Shown: positions 50,660-59,424 of the stretch, in pieces
How positions within the stretch are numbered: the stretch's first letter is position 1
Layout of the letters: each line of letters begins with the position of its first letter
Source: Pinisolibacter aquiterrae
Lineage (GTDB): Bacteria > Pseudomonadota > Alphaproteobacteria > Rhizobiales > Ancalomicrobiaceae
Direction: 5' to 3'
DNA length: 64,000 nucleotides
Assembly (NCBI RefSeq): GCF_019160155.1
Contig: NZ_JAFNIH010000042.1
Span: 62,001 to 126,000, forward strand
Notes under the pieces: generated by a model
What the model saw: the letters and a program-made list of their open reading frames with translations, nothing else
Database searches by the model: none
What the model was told of the DNA's origin: nothing
Made by a program: the position numbers and the translations under genes

Positions 50660-52438
50660 ATGTGGAGTTCGTCCGTGTCGAAACCCAAGATCGGCAGCCT
50701 GATGACCGGCGGCACCGTCGCCCTCGTCCGCCGCCTCGTCGCCGACCAGGGCCTCCGGCACTGGAAGGGTTACGTCGTCGCCTTCGTCTGCATGGCGGCC
50801 ATCGCCGGCTCCACCTCGCTCGCCGCCTGGCTGATGCGCGACGTCATCGACAAGGTGTTCCTGGAGAAGAGCCAATCGGCGATCTTCGCCCTCTCCGGCG
50901 CGGTCGCCGTGATCTACGTGGTCAAGGGCCTCGCCACCTTCGGCCAGCAGGTGACGCTGTCGCGCATCGCCAACGCCATCGTCGCCTCGGTCCAGGCCCG
51001 CATCTTCGATCATCTCCTGCGGCTGAACCTCTCCTATTTCGCCGACCGCCACACCTCCGAGTTCGTCGCCCGCCAGAGCTACATCGCCGCCTCCTGCGGC
51101 GCCGTGCTCAACATCATCATCACCTCGCTCGGCCGCGACCTCCTGACCCTGATCGGCCTCCTGACCGTCATGCTGGTGCAGGATCCCACCATGTCGCTGA
51201 TCGCCTTCCTGGTGATGCCCGGGGCGGTCTTCGGCGTCCAGAAGCTGGTGAAGCGCGCCAAGGCGATCATGAAGGCCGGCTTCACCCAGGGCATGATGGT
51301 GGTCGAGATCACCCAGGAGACGGTCCAGGGCATGAAGGTGGTGAAGGCCTTCGGCCTCGAGGACCATCAGCGCGCCCGCATGGCCGCGACCATCGATCTC
51401 GTCCGCCACGCCGCCGACAAGTTCGCCTCCGTCGGCGCGCGCACCGCGCCGCTGATGGAGACGCTGGGCGGCTTCGCCGTCGCCGGCGTCATCCTCTACG
51501 GCGGCTGGCGCGTGACCTCGGCGGGGGCGACGCCGGGCGTCTTCATGTCCTTCATCACCGCGCTGCTCCTCGCCTACGATCCGGCCAAGCGCCTCGCCCG
51601 CGTCCACGTCGAGCTCGCCGGCAATCTGGTCGGCGTGCAGATGATGTACGACTTCCTCGCCGAGCCGGCCCCGGAGGTCGAGGACGCCGCCCTGCCGCCC
51701 CTCGCCGTCGGCACCGGCCGGGTCGTCTTCGACGACGTCCGCTTCGCCTATCGCGACGACGAGCCGGTCCTCGACGGCCTCGACCTCGTCGCCGAGGCGG
51801 GCAAGACCACCGCCCTGGTCGGCCGCTCCGGCGGCGGCAAGTCGACGATCCTGTCGCTGCTGCTGCGCTTCTGGGAGCCGGACGGCGGCCGCATCACCAT
51901 CGACGGCACCGAGATCCACACGGTCTCGCGCCGCTCGCTGCGCGCCGCGATCGGCTACGTCGGCCAGGACGTGTTCCTGTTCAAGGGCTCCATCGCCGAG
52001 AACATCGCCATGGGCCGCGAGGACGCCACCCGCGCCGAGATCGAGGCGGCGGCGAAGGCAGCCTACGCCCACGACTTCGTGATGGGCTTCCCGGCCGGCT
52101 ACGACACCCAGGTCGGTGAAAACGGCGCCCAACTCTCCGGCGGCCAGCGCCAGCGCCTCGCCATCGCCCGCGCCATCCTCAAGGACGCGCCGATCCTGCT
52201 GCTCGACGAAGCCACCGCCGCCCTCGACACCGAGAGCGAGCGCGCCATCCAGCAGGCGCTCGAGGCACTCTCGCGCGGCCGCACCACGCTGGTCATCGCC
52301 CATCGCCTCCAGACCATCGAGAAGGCCGACGCGATCTGCGTGATCGAGGAGGGCAAGGTCCTCGAGCGCGGCACCCATGCCGAGCTGCTCGCCCACGGCG
52401 GCCGCTACGCCGGCCTGCACGCGGTCCAGTTCGGCTGA
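50660..52438 (+). CDS. MsbA-like ABC exporter (fused TMD-NBD)
   Basis: 592 residues. Six TM helices in an exporter-type membrane domain, then the nucleotide-binding domain: Walker A VGRSGGGKST, Q-loop VGQDVFLF, signature LSGGQRQRLAI, Walker B ILLLDEATA, H-loop VIAHRL. It would work as a homodimer. The sequence resembles MsbA/lipid exporters, but drug or peptide exporters share this layout and no kdsB/lpxK neighbour supports a lipid A role. The start at 50660 (MWSSSVSK) has GGGAG rather far upstream. Confidence 0.85.
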   Translation: MWSSSVSKPKIGSLMTGGTVALVRRLVADQGLRHWKGYVVAFVCMAAIAGSTSLAAWLMRDVIDKVFLEKSQSAIFALSGAVAVIYVVKGLATFGQQVTLSRIANAIVASVQARIFDHLLRLNLSYFADRHTSEFVARQSYIAASCGAVLNIIITSLGRDLLTLIGLLTVMLVQDPTMSLIAFLVMPGAVFGVQKLVKRAKAIMKAGFTQGMMVVEITQETVQGMKVVKAFGLEDHQRARMAATIDLVRHAADKFASVGARTAPLMETLGGFAVAGVILYGGWRVTSAGATPGVFMSFITALLLAYDPAKRLARVHVELAGNLVGVQMMYDFLAEPAPEVEDAALPPLAVGTGRVVFDDVRFAYRDDEPVLDGLDLVAEAGKTTALVGRSGGGKSTILSLLLRFWEPDGGRITIDGTEIHTVSRRSLRAAIGYVGQDVFLFKGSIAENIAMGREDATRAEIEAAAKAAYAHDFVMGFPAGYDTQVGENGAQLSGGQRQRLAIARAILKDAPILLLDEATAALDTESERAIQQALEALSRGRTTLVIAHRLQTIEKADAICVIEEGKVLERGTHAELLAHGGRYAGLHAVQFG

Positions 52439-52492
52439 AGGATCGAGGCACGCGGGCGGGCTCGTGGAGACACCGCCCCGTCCGTCGCCCTC

Positions 52493-53254
52493 TCAGGGCC
52501 GCGTCGCGAGGAAGTCGAGCACGGCCTGCTTGTAGATCTTGTCGCCGACCGAGGCCATGTGGTCCTTGCCGGGCAGGATCACCGCCCGCGCGCCCGGCAC
52601 CAGCGCCACGAAGTCCTCGACCGAGCCGGCGACGTCGTCCTTGTCGCCGACCGCCACCAGCACCGGCAGATCGAGCGCCGCCAAGGCCTCGCGCGGCACC
52701 GGCTGACGCGAGCCGCGCATGCAGGCGGCGAGCGCCAGGAGATCCGATCCGGTCTGTTTGCCGAAGGCGCGATAGGCCCGGCCCTTGGGCGTCACGACCT
52801 CGGCGTCGGTCTCCGCCTCGAGCGCGCTGGCGATCGTCTCCTGCCCGCCGAGCCCCTCGACCATCGCCATGGCGAGCCCGCCGAAGATCACCGAGCGCAG
52901 CCGCTCGGGATGGCGCGTCGCCAGATGACCGAGGATCCACGCGCCCTTGGAGAAGCCCATCGCGTCGGCCCGGTCGATCTCGAGATGATCCATCAGCCGG
53001 CGCACGTCCTCGGCCATGTGATCGCCGGTGTGATAGAGCGCCGGATCGTGCGGCGCGTCGGAAGCGCCGTGGCCGCGATTGTCGAGCCCGATCACCCGCC
53101 GCCCGTCGCCGACCAGCAGGTCGACCCAGCCGGTGCCGACCCAGTTGACGCGCGAATTGGACCCGAAACCGTGCACCAGCACGATCGGCTCGCCGTCCTG
53201 CGGTCCGACGTCGAAATAGGCGAGGCTGAGCCCCTCCGACTGGAAGAATCGCAT
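52493..53254 (-). CDS. Alpha/beta-hydrolase
   Basis: 253 residues. Oxyanion region VLVHGFGSNSRVNW, acidic turn LDNRGHGASDAP, nucleophile elbow MGFSKGAWI (GFSKG), acid VAVGDKDDVAG and catalytic His in PGKDHMASVGD. A complete Ser-Asp-His triad is visible. The start is placed at MRFFQSEGLS; MKITSLS, 16 codons earlier, has no ribosome-binding site. Substrate unknown. Convergent with the ABC exporter. Confidence 0.85.
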   Translation of the reverse strand: MRFFQSEGLSLAYFDVGPQDGEPIVLVHGFGSNSRVNWVGTGWVDLLVGDGRRVIGLDNRGHGASDAPHDPALYHTGDHMAEDVRRLMDHLEIDRADAMGFSKGAWILGHLATRHPERLRSVIFGGLAMAMVEGLGGQETIASALEAETDAEVVTPKGRAYRAFGKQTGSDLLALAACMRGSRQPVPREALAALDLPVLVAVGDKDDVAGSVEDFVALVPGARAVILPGKDHMASVGDKIYKQAVLDFLATRP

Positions 53255-53452
53255 CGGCGGAGCACCCTTGCGGGGCGAGGTGGAGAGAGAGGTGATCTTC
53301 ATGGCCGGCGAGGCTAACGATCCGGGCGGACGACGAAAAGCCCTTTCGCGGCGGGACTGCCCCGCGCCGCGTACTCCGCCTCTTTTCCCACTACCCACCG
53401 GCGGCCGCCGTGGCTATGGTGCCGCCTTCGATCGAGAGCATGAGGTTATCCC

Positions 53453-53707
53453 ATGGCGGACGCTGCCGTTCCCCATTTCGCCAACGATGGCGGCATCGAC
53501 AAGATCCGAATCGGTGCCCGCGAATTCATGTGCATCGGCGCGCGGCCGCCCTTCGATCACCCCCACGTCTATCTCGACATGGGTGGCGACGACGAAAAGC
53601 TCTGCCCCTGGTGCGGCACGCTCTATGTCCACGACGCCTCGCTGAAGGCGACCGAATCGGTCCCGGCCGAGGCCGAGTGGCATCCCGCGGCCGTCGCCGC
53701 CGAGTGA
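53453..53707 (+). CDS. zf-CHCC zinc-finger protein (NDUFS6-like)
   Basis: 84 residues. Zinc ligands C-x8-H in FMCIGARPPFDHPHVYLDMG and CPWC in KLCPWCGTLYVH, the CHCC pattern shared with mitochondrial complex I subunit NDUFS6. In Alphaproteobacteria it is a small accessory protein thought to be associated with complex I. Divergent from the hydrolase. No nuo gene is in the window. Confidence 0.9.
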   Translation: MADAAVPHFANDGGIDKIRIGAREFMCIGARPPFDHPHVYLDMGGDDEKLCPWCGTLYVHDASLKATESVPAEAEWHPAAVAAE

Positions 53708-53852
53708 CGCCGCCCGACGGGTCTCCCCGCCGGCCTCAGATTCCGACGGCGTGATCCTCGCCCCGGGCGGGTTCTCGCCGTCGTCCGCTTCCACGGACCG
53801 CCCTCGCGTTCTCGCCGACGGCCCGCCCCCAACCACGGGAACGGTCCATCCC

Positions 53853-55043
53853 ATGTCGGGACACTCTCTCATCGTCGCCGGAGGCGGCATCGGCGGTCTC
53901 GCCGTCGCCCTCACGCTCGCCCGCGACGGCCACCGCGTCACCGTCCTGGAACAGGCCCACGAACTGGCCGAGGTCGGCGCCGGCATCCAGATCTCGCCCA
54001 ACGCCTCGCGCATCCTGGTCGACCTCGGCCTCGGCCCGGCCCTCGCCCGGGTCGCCGTGACCCCCTCCGACATTCGCGTCTTCTCCACCCGCGCCGCCGG
54101 TGAGGTCGCCCGCACGCCGCTCGGCTCGCGCCCGGAAGAGCGCTGGGGCGCCCCGTTCTGGGTGATCCATCGCGCCGATCTCCTCGCCGTGCTCGCCGCC
54201 GCCGCCCGCGCCCACCCGCTCGTCGACCTCGTGCTCGACGCGCGCCTGCGCGGCGTCGGCGCCGAACCCGGCCACATCACCATCCACGCCACCGTCGCCG
54301 GCGAGGCTCGCGACTTTCCCGCCGACGGCCTGATCGGCGCCGACGGCGTGCGCTCGCGGGTGCGCATCGCCGTGCGCGGTGGCCCGCCCGCCCGCTACAC
54401 CGGCCGCACCGCCTATCGCGCCACCGTGCCGATCGAGGCCGCGCCGGAGGAACTGCGCCGCTCGACCGGACTGTGGTTCGCCCCCCACGCCCACATCGTC
54501 CACTATCCGATCCGGGCCGGGCGCGAATGGAACATCGTCGCCATCGTCGAGGACGCCTGGCACGACGAGAGCTGGTCGGTCGCCGCCGATCGCGCCGAGG
54601 TCGCCCGTGTCTTCGGCCTCTCCACCACACGCTGGCCACCGCTCGCCCGCCGGCTGCTCGATCTGCCCGACCAGTGGACCAAATGGGCGCTGTGCGGCTT
54701 CGACACCGATTTCGAGTGGTCGTCGGGCGCGGTGACCCTGCTCGGCGACGCCGCCCACGCCACCCTCCCCTTCGCCGCCCAGGGCGGCGGCATGGCGATC
54801 GAGGACGCCGAGGTCCTCGCCCGCACCCTGCGCGGCGCCCCCAACGTCGCCTCCGCCTTCCACGCCTACGAGACGCTGCGCAAGCCCCGTGCCCGCGCCA
54901 TCGTCGATCAGGCGGCCAAGAACGGGCGCATCTATCACATGCCCGACGGTCTCGCCTTCTTCCGCGACACCACCCTGAAGCTCGGCGTCGGATCCCGCCT
55001 GACCGATCGCATGGCCTGGATCTACGGCTGGAAGGCGGGCTGA
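53853..55043 (+). CDS. FAD-dependent aromatic monooxygenase (salicylate hydroxylase-like)
   Basis: 396 residues. Group A flavoprotein hydroxylase: GGGIGGLAVALTLARDGHRV (FAD Rossmann), IGADGVRSRVR (DG motif), LLGDAAHATLPFAAQGGGMA (GD motif). Resembles NahG/UbiH-type enzymes; the substrate may be a hydroxybenzoate. The start MSGHSLIV at 53853 follows CGGGAACGG; longer in-frame starts add an unlikely Pro-rich leader. It precedes the MoCF-domain and gpt genes on the same strand with a 111-base gap. Confidence 0.85.
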   Translation: MSGHSLIVAGGGIGGLAVALTLARDGHRVTVLEQAHELAEVGAGIQISPNASRILVDLGLGPALARVAVTPSDIRVFSTRAAGEVARTPLGSRPEERWGAPFWVIHRADLLAVLAAAARAHPLVDLVLDARLRGVGAEPGHITIHATVAGEARDFPADGLIGADGVRSRVRIAVRGGPPARYTGRTAYRATVPIEAAPEELRRSTGLWFAPHAHIVHYPIRAGREWNIVAIVEDAWHDESWSVAADRAEVARVFGLSTTRWPPLARRLLDLPDQWTKWALCGFDTDFEWSSGAVTLLGDAAHATLPFAAQGGGMAIEDAEVLARTLRGAPNVASAFHAYETLRKPRARAIVDQAAKNGRIYHMPDGLAFFRDTTLKLGVGSRLTDRMAWIYGWKAG

Positions 55044-55154
55044 TCCGGATCGGTTCCGGTGGGCATTTCCGCGCCTCGCCTTGAGGCTCGCCTCGCGTTG
55101 GGCTATCGAAACGAGGACGGGCCGAGGACACCAGCCGGGAGGAACCGCAGGGTC

Positions 55155-55928
55155 ATGACCGAAGACGCAGCCTCCGCCCCCTCGGCACCGGCCGATCGCA
55201 TCGTCACCGCCGCCATGCTGGTGATCGGCGACGAGATCCTGTCCGGCCGCACCAAGGACAAGAACATCGGCTTCGTCGCCGACCGTCTGACCGAGATCGG
55301 CATCGATCTGCGCGAGGTCCGCATCGTCCCCGACGACGAGGCGATGATCGTCGAAGCGGTGCGCGCGCTCTCCGCCCGCTTCGACCACGTCTTCACCTCC
55401 GGCGGCATCGGCCCGACCCACGACGACATCACAGCCGACGCGATCGCCGTCGCCTTCGGGGTCGGCATCGATCACGATCCCCGCGCCGTGGAGATCCTGA
55501 AGGCCCGTCTCGCCGGCCGCGCCGAGATCAACGAGGCGCGCCTGCGCATGGCCCGCATCCCCTTCGGCGCCACCCTGATCGAGACCGACAACGGCATGCC
55601 CGGCTTCACGATCGGCAACGTCCACGTCATGGCGGGCGTGCCGGCGGTGCTCCAGTCGATGATGACGGTGGTCTGCCGCACCCTCGAGGGCGGCCGGCGG
55701 ATGCTGTCGGAGACCATCGACGCCCATCTCGGCGAGGGCCTGATCGCCACTCCGCTCGGGGCGCTGCAGAAGGCCCACCCGGCCACCGTGATCGGCTCCT
55801 ACCCCTACGAACGCGACGGACGCTACGCCACCAACGTGGTCGTCCGGGCCCGTGACGCCGCGATCCTGGCCGCCGCCGTGGCCGACGTCGAGGCGATGCT
55901 CGCCGAAGTCCGCTCCCGCTATCCCTGA
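55155..55928 (+). CDS. CinA N-domain / MoCF-type molybdopterin-binding protein
   Basis: 257 residues. MoCF-biosynthesis fold: [69 protein letters not shown]. It lacks the C-terminal nicotinamide-nucleotide amidase domain of full CinA; an ADP-ribose-pyrophosphatase-like role is possible. The stop is 7 bases before the gpt start. Confidence 0.85.
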   Translation: MTEDAASAPSAPADRIVTAAMLVIGDEILSGRTKDKNIGFVADRLTEIGIDLREVRIVPDDEAMIVEAVRALSARFDHVFTSGGIGPTHDDITADAIAVAFGVGIDHDPRAVEILKARLAGRAEINEARLRMARIPFGATLIETDNGMPGFTIGNVHVMAGVPAVLQSMMTVVCRTLEGGRRMLSETIDAHLGEGLIATPLGALQKAHPATVIGSYPYERDGRYATNVVVRARDAAILAAAVADVEAMLAEVRSRYP

Positions 55929-55935
55929 GGTGCAC

Positions 55936-56439
55936 ATGTCCGGGCCGCAGCAGAAAGTCTTCCCCGTCTCCTGGGACCAGTTCCACCGCGACGCCCGTGC
56001 GCTCACCTGGCGCCTCGCCGGGCACGGGCCGTGGTCGGCGATCGTCGCGATCACCCGCGGCGGCCTCGTCCCGGCGGCGATCGTCGCCCGCGAGCTGGAC
56101 ATTCGCCTGATCGAGACGGTCTGCGTCGCCTCCTATCACGACTATTCCTCGCAAGGAGAGCTGAAGGTCATGAAGGGGGTCTCCGACGAGCTGATCGCCA
56201 AGACCGGCGCCGGCGGCAAAGGCATCCTGATCGTCGACGACCTCGTCGACACCGGCAAGACCGCCCGCGTCGTCCGCGAGATGCTGCCGGAGGCCCATTT
56301 CGCCACCGTCTACGCCAAACCCCAGGGCCGCCCTCTGGTCGACACCTTCATCACCGAGGTTTCGCAGGACACCTGGATCTACTTCCCCTGGGACATGGGG
56401 CTGACCTTCCAGCCGCCGCTCCACGACGGCGGCGCCTGA
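55936..56439 (+). CDS. gpt: Xanthine/guanine phosphoribosyltransferase
   Basis: 167 residues. Salvages xanthine and guanine with PRPP. The PRPP loop is [15 protein letters not shown], preceded by [16 protein letters not shown] and [19 protein letters not shown] is the purine-binding end. TGAGG overlaps the upstream stop and sits five bases before the ATG, so coupling with the MoCF gene is likely. Confidence 0.95.
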   Translation: MSGPQQKVFPVSWDQFHRDARALTWRLAGHGPWSAIVAITRGGLVPAAIVARELDIRLIETVCVASYHDYSSQGELKVMKGVSDELIAKTGAGGKGILIVDDLVDTGKTARVVREMLPEAHFATVYAKPQGRPLVDTFITEVSQDTWIYFPWDMGLTFQPPLHDGGA

Positions 56440-56482
56440 TCCGCCCCCTCCCGTCCCGTTCCGCCATGCGAAAGGCAGCCCC

Positions 56483-56842
56483 GTGAACGATCACATCAAC
56501 GACAACGACAACACCGACCTCGAGAGCTGGGACGACGAGCAGGAGGCCCACGCCGAGGCCATCCGCGAGATGGTGCTCGACTACCTCGACGCCAACGACG
56601 TCGACGAGGGCACCGCCGTGTTCGGCCTGATCGAGATCGCCCTGTCGATCGCCATGTCGGGCTACGTCATGTCGACCGAGAAGCCCTCGGCCGGCGGCCT
56701 GCAGATGGAGCTCGACCGTCTCGCCAAGGACATCGCCGACCTCGTCCGCGAGGCGAAGAAGTCGGCCAAGACCTTCGTCGAGGAGACCCTCGCCGCCCTC
56801 GAGGAGGGCGAGGAGACCGGCGGACCGGGCGGCCGCGCCTGA
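56483..56842 (+). CDS. Acidic helical protein, unknown
   Basis: 119 residues from GTG. The strongly acidic N-terminus NDNDNTDLESWDDEQEAHAE is followed by helices (EMVLDYLDANDVDEGTAVFG, LDRLAKDIADLVREAKKSA) and a Glu/Gly-rich end. No family is recognised. It is 43 bases downstream of gpt on the same strand, so it is probably part of that operon. Confidence 0.65.
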   Translation: MNDHINDNDNTDLESWDDEQEAHAEAIREMVLDYLDANDVDEGTAVFGLIEIALSIAMSGYVMSTEKPSAGGLQMELDRLAKDIADLVREAKKSAKTFVEETLAALEEGEETGGPGGRA

Positions 56843-56987
56843 CGCGTCGTCGCCTCGGCGCCGGTGCCGGTCTTCGGGTTCGCCTCGCCGGACGTGGTGT
56901 CGTCCCGCTCCCTCGCCGGAGTCGGACGCCCCACGGGCGAGCGAGCGAACCCGGCCCGGCGCCGGCACGAACGGTCGGAGGACCTCG

Positions 56988-57734
56988 ATGATCTACCGCC
57001 TCTGTCTCGTGTTTCTCGGCCTCTCCACCCTCTGGATCGCCCTGGCGCTGCTGCGGGCACCGTCGTGGACGATCGTTCCGGGTTTCGTCCTGGGCTGGGC
57101 GGTGATCGACTTCGGCTCCGGCGTCGTCCACATGCTGCTCGACTACGTCCACCTGCCAACGTCGTTCCGCGCCGATCTCCTGTTCTTCGCCCCGCGCCGC
57201 GACACGCCGGAATATACGCGCATGCGCAAGGCGTTCTTCGCCCGCCTCAACGCCTTCTGGCGCATCGCCTACGACTTCAAGGTCCATCACCACACGCCGC
57301 GCGCCCTCGGCCGGCGCTCGCTGCGCGAACTGACCCGCGACACGCTCGTCGTCGGCGGGCTTCCGGTGCTGCTCGTCCTCGACGTCGCCATCGCCGTCGC
57401 CGCGCCGCCGCCCTGGCTCGTCGCCGCCGGCCTCGCCATGGCGATCGGCGCGATCTACATCCAGTATTTCCACAGCGTCATGCACCGCACCGACGTGCCG
57501 CCGCTGATCGCCGCGATGCAGCGCATCCGGCTGGTGATGACCGCCGAGGCCCATCAGGCCCACCACGACGACCCGCGCCGCAGCTTCGCGATCATCAGCG
57601 GCTGGACCAATCCGCTGCTCGACCGGATCTTCGTCCTGCTCGCCCGGCTCGGGATCTGCCGCTCCGAACACCTCGTGCCCGAACGCTTCGACGCCGCCGA
57701 TCCCGCCGCCCCCGTCCCGGCCTGGCGCGCCTGA
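56988..57734 (+). CDS. CarF/TMEM189-type lipid desaturase-like membrane protein
   Basis: 248 residues, about four TM helices. Histidine motifs match the lipid-desaturase domain of TMEM189 (PEDS1) and bacterial CarF: IDFGSGVVHMLLDY (first His), FKVHHHTPRALGR, QYFHSVMHR, and the signature TAEAHQAHHDDPRRSFAIIS followed by GWTNPLLD. These bind a di-iron centre in enzymes that introduce the vinyl-ether bond of plasmalogens. Activity in this organism is inference; other substrates are possible. The start at 56988 has GGAGG upstream. Confidence 0.85.
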   Translation: MIYRLCLVFLGLSTLWIALALLRAPSWTIVPGFVLGWAVIDFGSGVVHMLLDYVHLPTSFRADLLFFAPRRDTPEYTRMRKAFFARLNAFWRIAYDFKVHHHTPRALGRRSLRELTRDTLVVGGLPVLLVLDVAIAVAAPPPWLVAAGLAMAIGAIYIQYFHSVMHRTDVPPLIAAMQRIRLVMTAEAHQAHHDDPRRSFAIISGWTNPLLDRIFVLLARLGICRSEHLVPERFDAADPAAPVPAWRA

Positions 57735-57872
57735 CGGCGATCGGCCCGAACACCCCTCCATCCGCACCGATGAACGACGAAGGCCGCGACGTCTCCGCCG
57801 CGGCCCGAGGTCTCGCCGATGTTTCGAAGGACCGGGCGGCACGACGGCCGGGCCGCCGCGCGCCGTGAGCGC

Positions 57873-59057
57873 TCATTTCAGCTGTGAATGCAGCATGTCC
57901 TCGACGACGCGGTCGAACCCGTCCTTGCCGGCCGGCGCCTTGATGCGCTCCTCCGCCACCATCGCGTCGCGCTTGGCGACGAGACGGCCGAGGTCGGCCT
58001 GGAGGCGCTGACGCTCGGCCGACTTGGCGGCGATCGCCGCCTCGAGATCGGCCGGCGCGAGCGTCTGGTACTCCTCCGGCAGGTCCTTGGTCGCGACCTT
58101 GCCGGCGACCGCGCGACCGGCGATGACGTCGGCGACGAGATCGCCCTCGCCCGTCACCACCTTGCGATCCGCCTCCTTGGTGGCGCGCGCCGAATAGCTC
58201 GCCATGTCCGAGGCCACCGCCGCCGGCGCCGCCGCCGCCTTGGCGGCCTTGGCGCGCACCTCCGACTGCTGCTGCCGGCTGCCGTAGGGCACGATGGTGC
58301 GATTGAGCCGGATCTGGATCTGGAAGATCTCATCGTCCCAGGGGGTCGAGATCTGCACCACCCCGCCGGACTGCGGGATCTGCGCGTAACGCCCGTGGCC
58401 GAGCTGGGAGATGGTCTTCCAGGCGAGTTCCGTGTCCGCCGCCACCCCGCACTGGAGCGCGTCGACCAGGATGCCCTTGTCGGCGGCGATCTTCAGCGTG
58501 TCGGTGAAGGGCACGTCCTGCGGATAGTCCATGTGCGGCGGGGCGTCGCCGACCAGGAAGACCAGCCGCCGGGTATCGTCGCCCGAGGTCCACGACAGTT
58601 TGCCGACCGCCACGGCGAGCGCCTCGTTGACCGATTCCGGCCAGTCGCCGCCGCCCTGGGCGCGGAAGTCGAGGAGCTTGCCGTAGACGGCGTGGATGTC
58701 GGTGGAGAGGTCCGTCGCGTCGGTGACATAGGCGTCGCCGCGATCGCGATAGCCGACGAGGCCGATGCGGATCTCCGCGTCGGGGTGGAGCTTGCGCACC
58801 TCGTCGGCGATGCCCCAGATCTTGCGCTTGGCGCCGTCGATCAGGCCGCCCATCGAGCCGGTGGTGTCGAGGACGAAGGCGATTTCGATGCGCTTCGGCG
58901 CGCCGATGTCGGCGACCGAGGTGCCCGAGGGCGCGGCGCGCGTCTCGGTCTGCGGCGCGACGCCCTGGCCGGAGACGCCGTCGCCGCCGAACGAGCGGCC
59001 CGTGACCGCCACGAAGAGCGCCGTCGCCAATCCGGACGCGAGAATGAACTTGTTCAT
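57873..59057 (-). CDS. Exported vWA-domain protein
   Basis: 394 residues. A signal peptide (MNKFILASGLATALFVAVTG) precedes a von Willebrand A domain with the MIDAS-like motif FVLDTTGSMGGLIDGAKRKI, and RIGLVGYRDRGDAYVTD. A C-terminal coiled-coil region (AERQRLQADLGRLVAKRDAM) follows. Function unknown; similar vWA modules occur with chaperone or kinase partners, none of which is here. Convergent with the desaturase gene. Confidence 0.8.
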   Translation of the reverse strand: MNKFILASGLATALFVAVTGRSFGGDGVSGQGVAPQTETRAAPSGTSVADIGAPKRIEIAFVLDTTGSMGGLIDGAKRKIWGIADEVRKLHPDAEIRIGLVGYRDRGDAYVTDATDLSTDIHAVYGKLLDFRAQGGGDWPESVNEALAVAVGKLSWTSGDDTRRLVFLVGDAPPHMDYPQDVPFTDTLKIAADKGILVDALQCGVAADTELAWKTISQLGHGRYAQIPQSGGVVQISTPWDDEIFQIQIRLNRTIVPYGSRQQQSEVRAKAAKAAAAPAAVASDMASYSARATKEADRKVVTGEGDLVADVIAGRAVAGKVATKDLPEEYQTLAPADLEAAIAAKSAERQRLQADLGRLVAKRDAMVAEERIKAPAGKDGFDRVVEDMLHSQLK

Positions 59058-59306
59058 GGGATTCTCCCCCTCACCATGATCGCCCGCCCGCCTCGAACGG
59101 GATCCCCACGATCCCGAAGCAGCGCGGCCGATGAGAGAGCCTCACCCCCGATCGCGGTCGGTCCTCGGCCGGACCATGGCGAAATCTCGGCGATTACGGA
59201 CCCATGTCGTGGCGGAACCACCGGGGCACGCCGGCCTCCGGCGATTGGGGAGAAGGGCGAAAGCGAACTTGAATCGCGCCGCGTCCACGGCTAGCGGTGG
59301 TGGTGT

Positions 59307-59391
59307 GCGGACGTGGCGAAACTGGTAGACGCACGAGACTTAAAATCTTGCGCCGCAAGGCGTGCGGGTTCGACCCCCGCCGTCCGCACCA
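59307..59391 (+). tRNA. tRNA-Leu (anticodon UAA)
   Basis: Acceptor stem GCGGACG / CGTCCGC, D-arm TGGCGAAACTGGTAGACGCA, anticodon loop CTTAAAA with TAA at the anticodon, a long variable arm (class II) and T-arm GCGGGTTCGACCCCCGC. Discriminator A, and CCA is encoded at 59389-59391. It reads UUA. Confidence 0.98.
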
Positions 59392-59424
59392 CCGTCGATC
59401 GCGAAGCGGCCCGTCGGCTCCGCT

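Noticed and set aside
59307-59424. tRNA-Leu as an integration site for a mobile element
   Set aside because: No integrase, direct repeat of the tRNA 3' end or foreign cargo was seen next to it.
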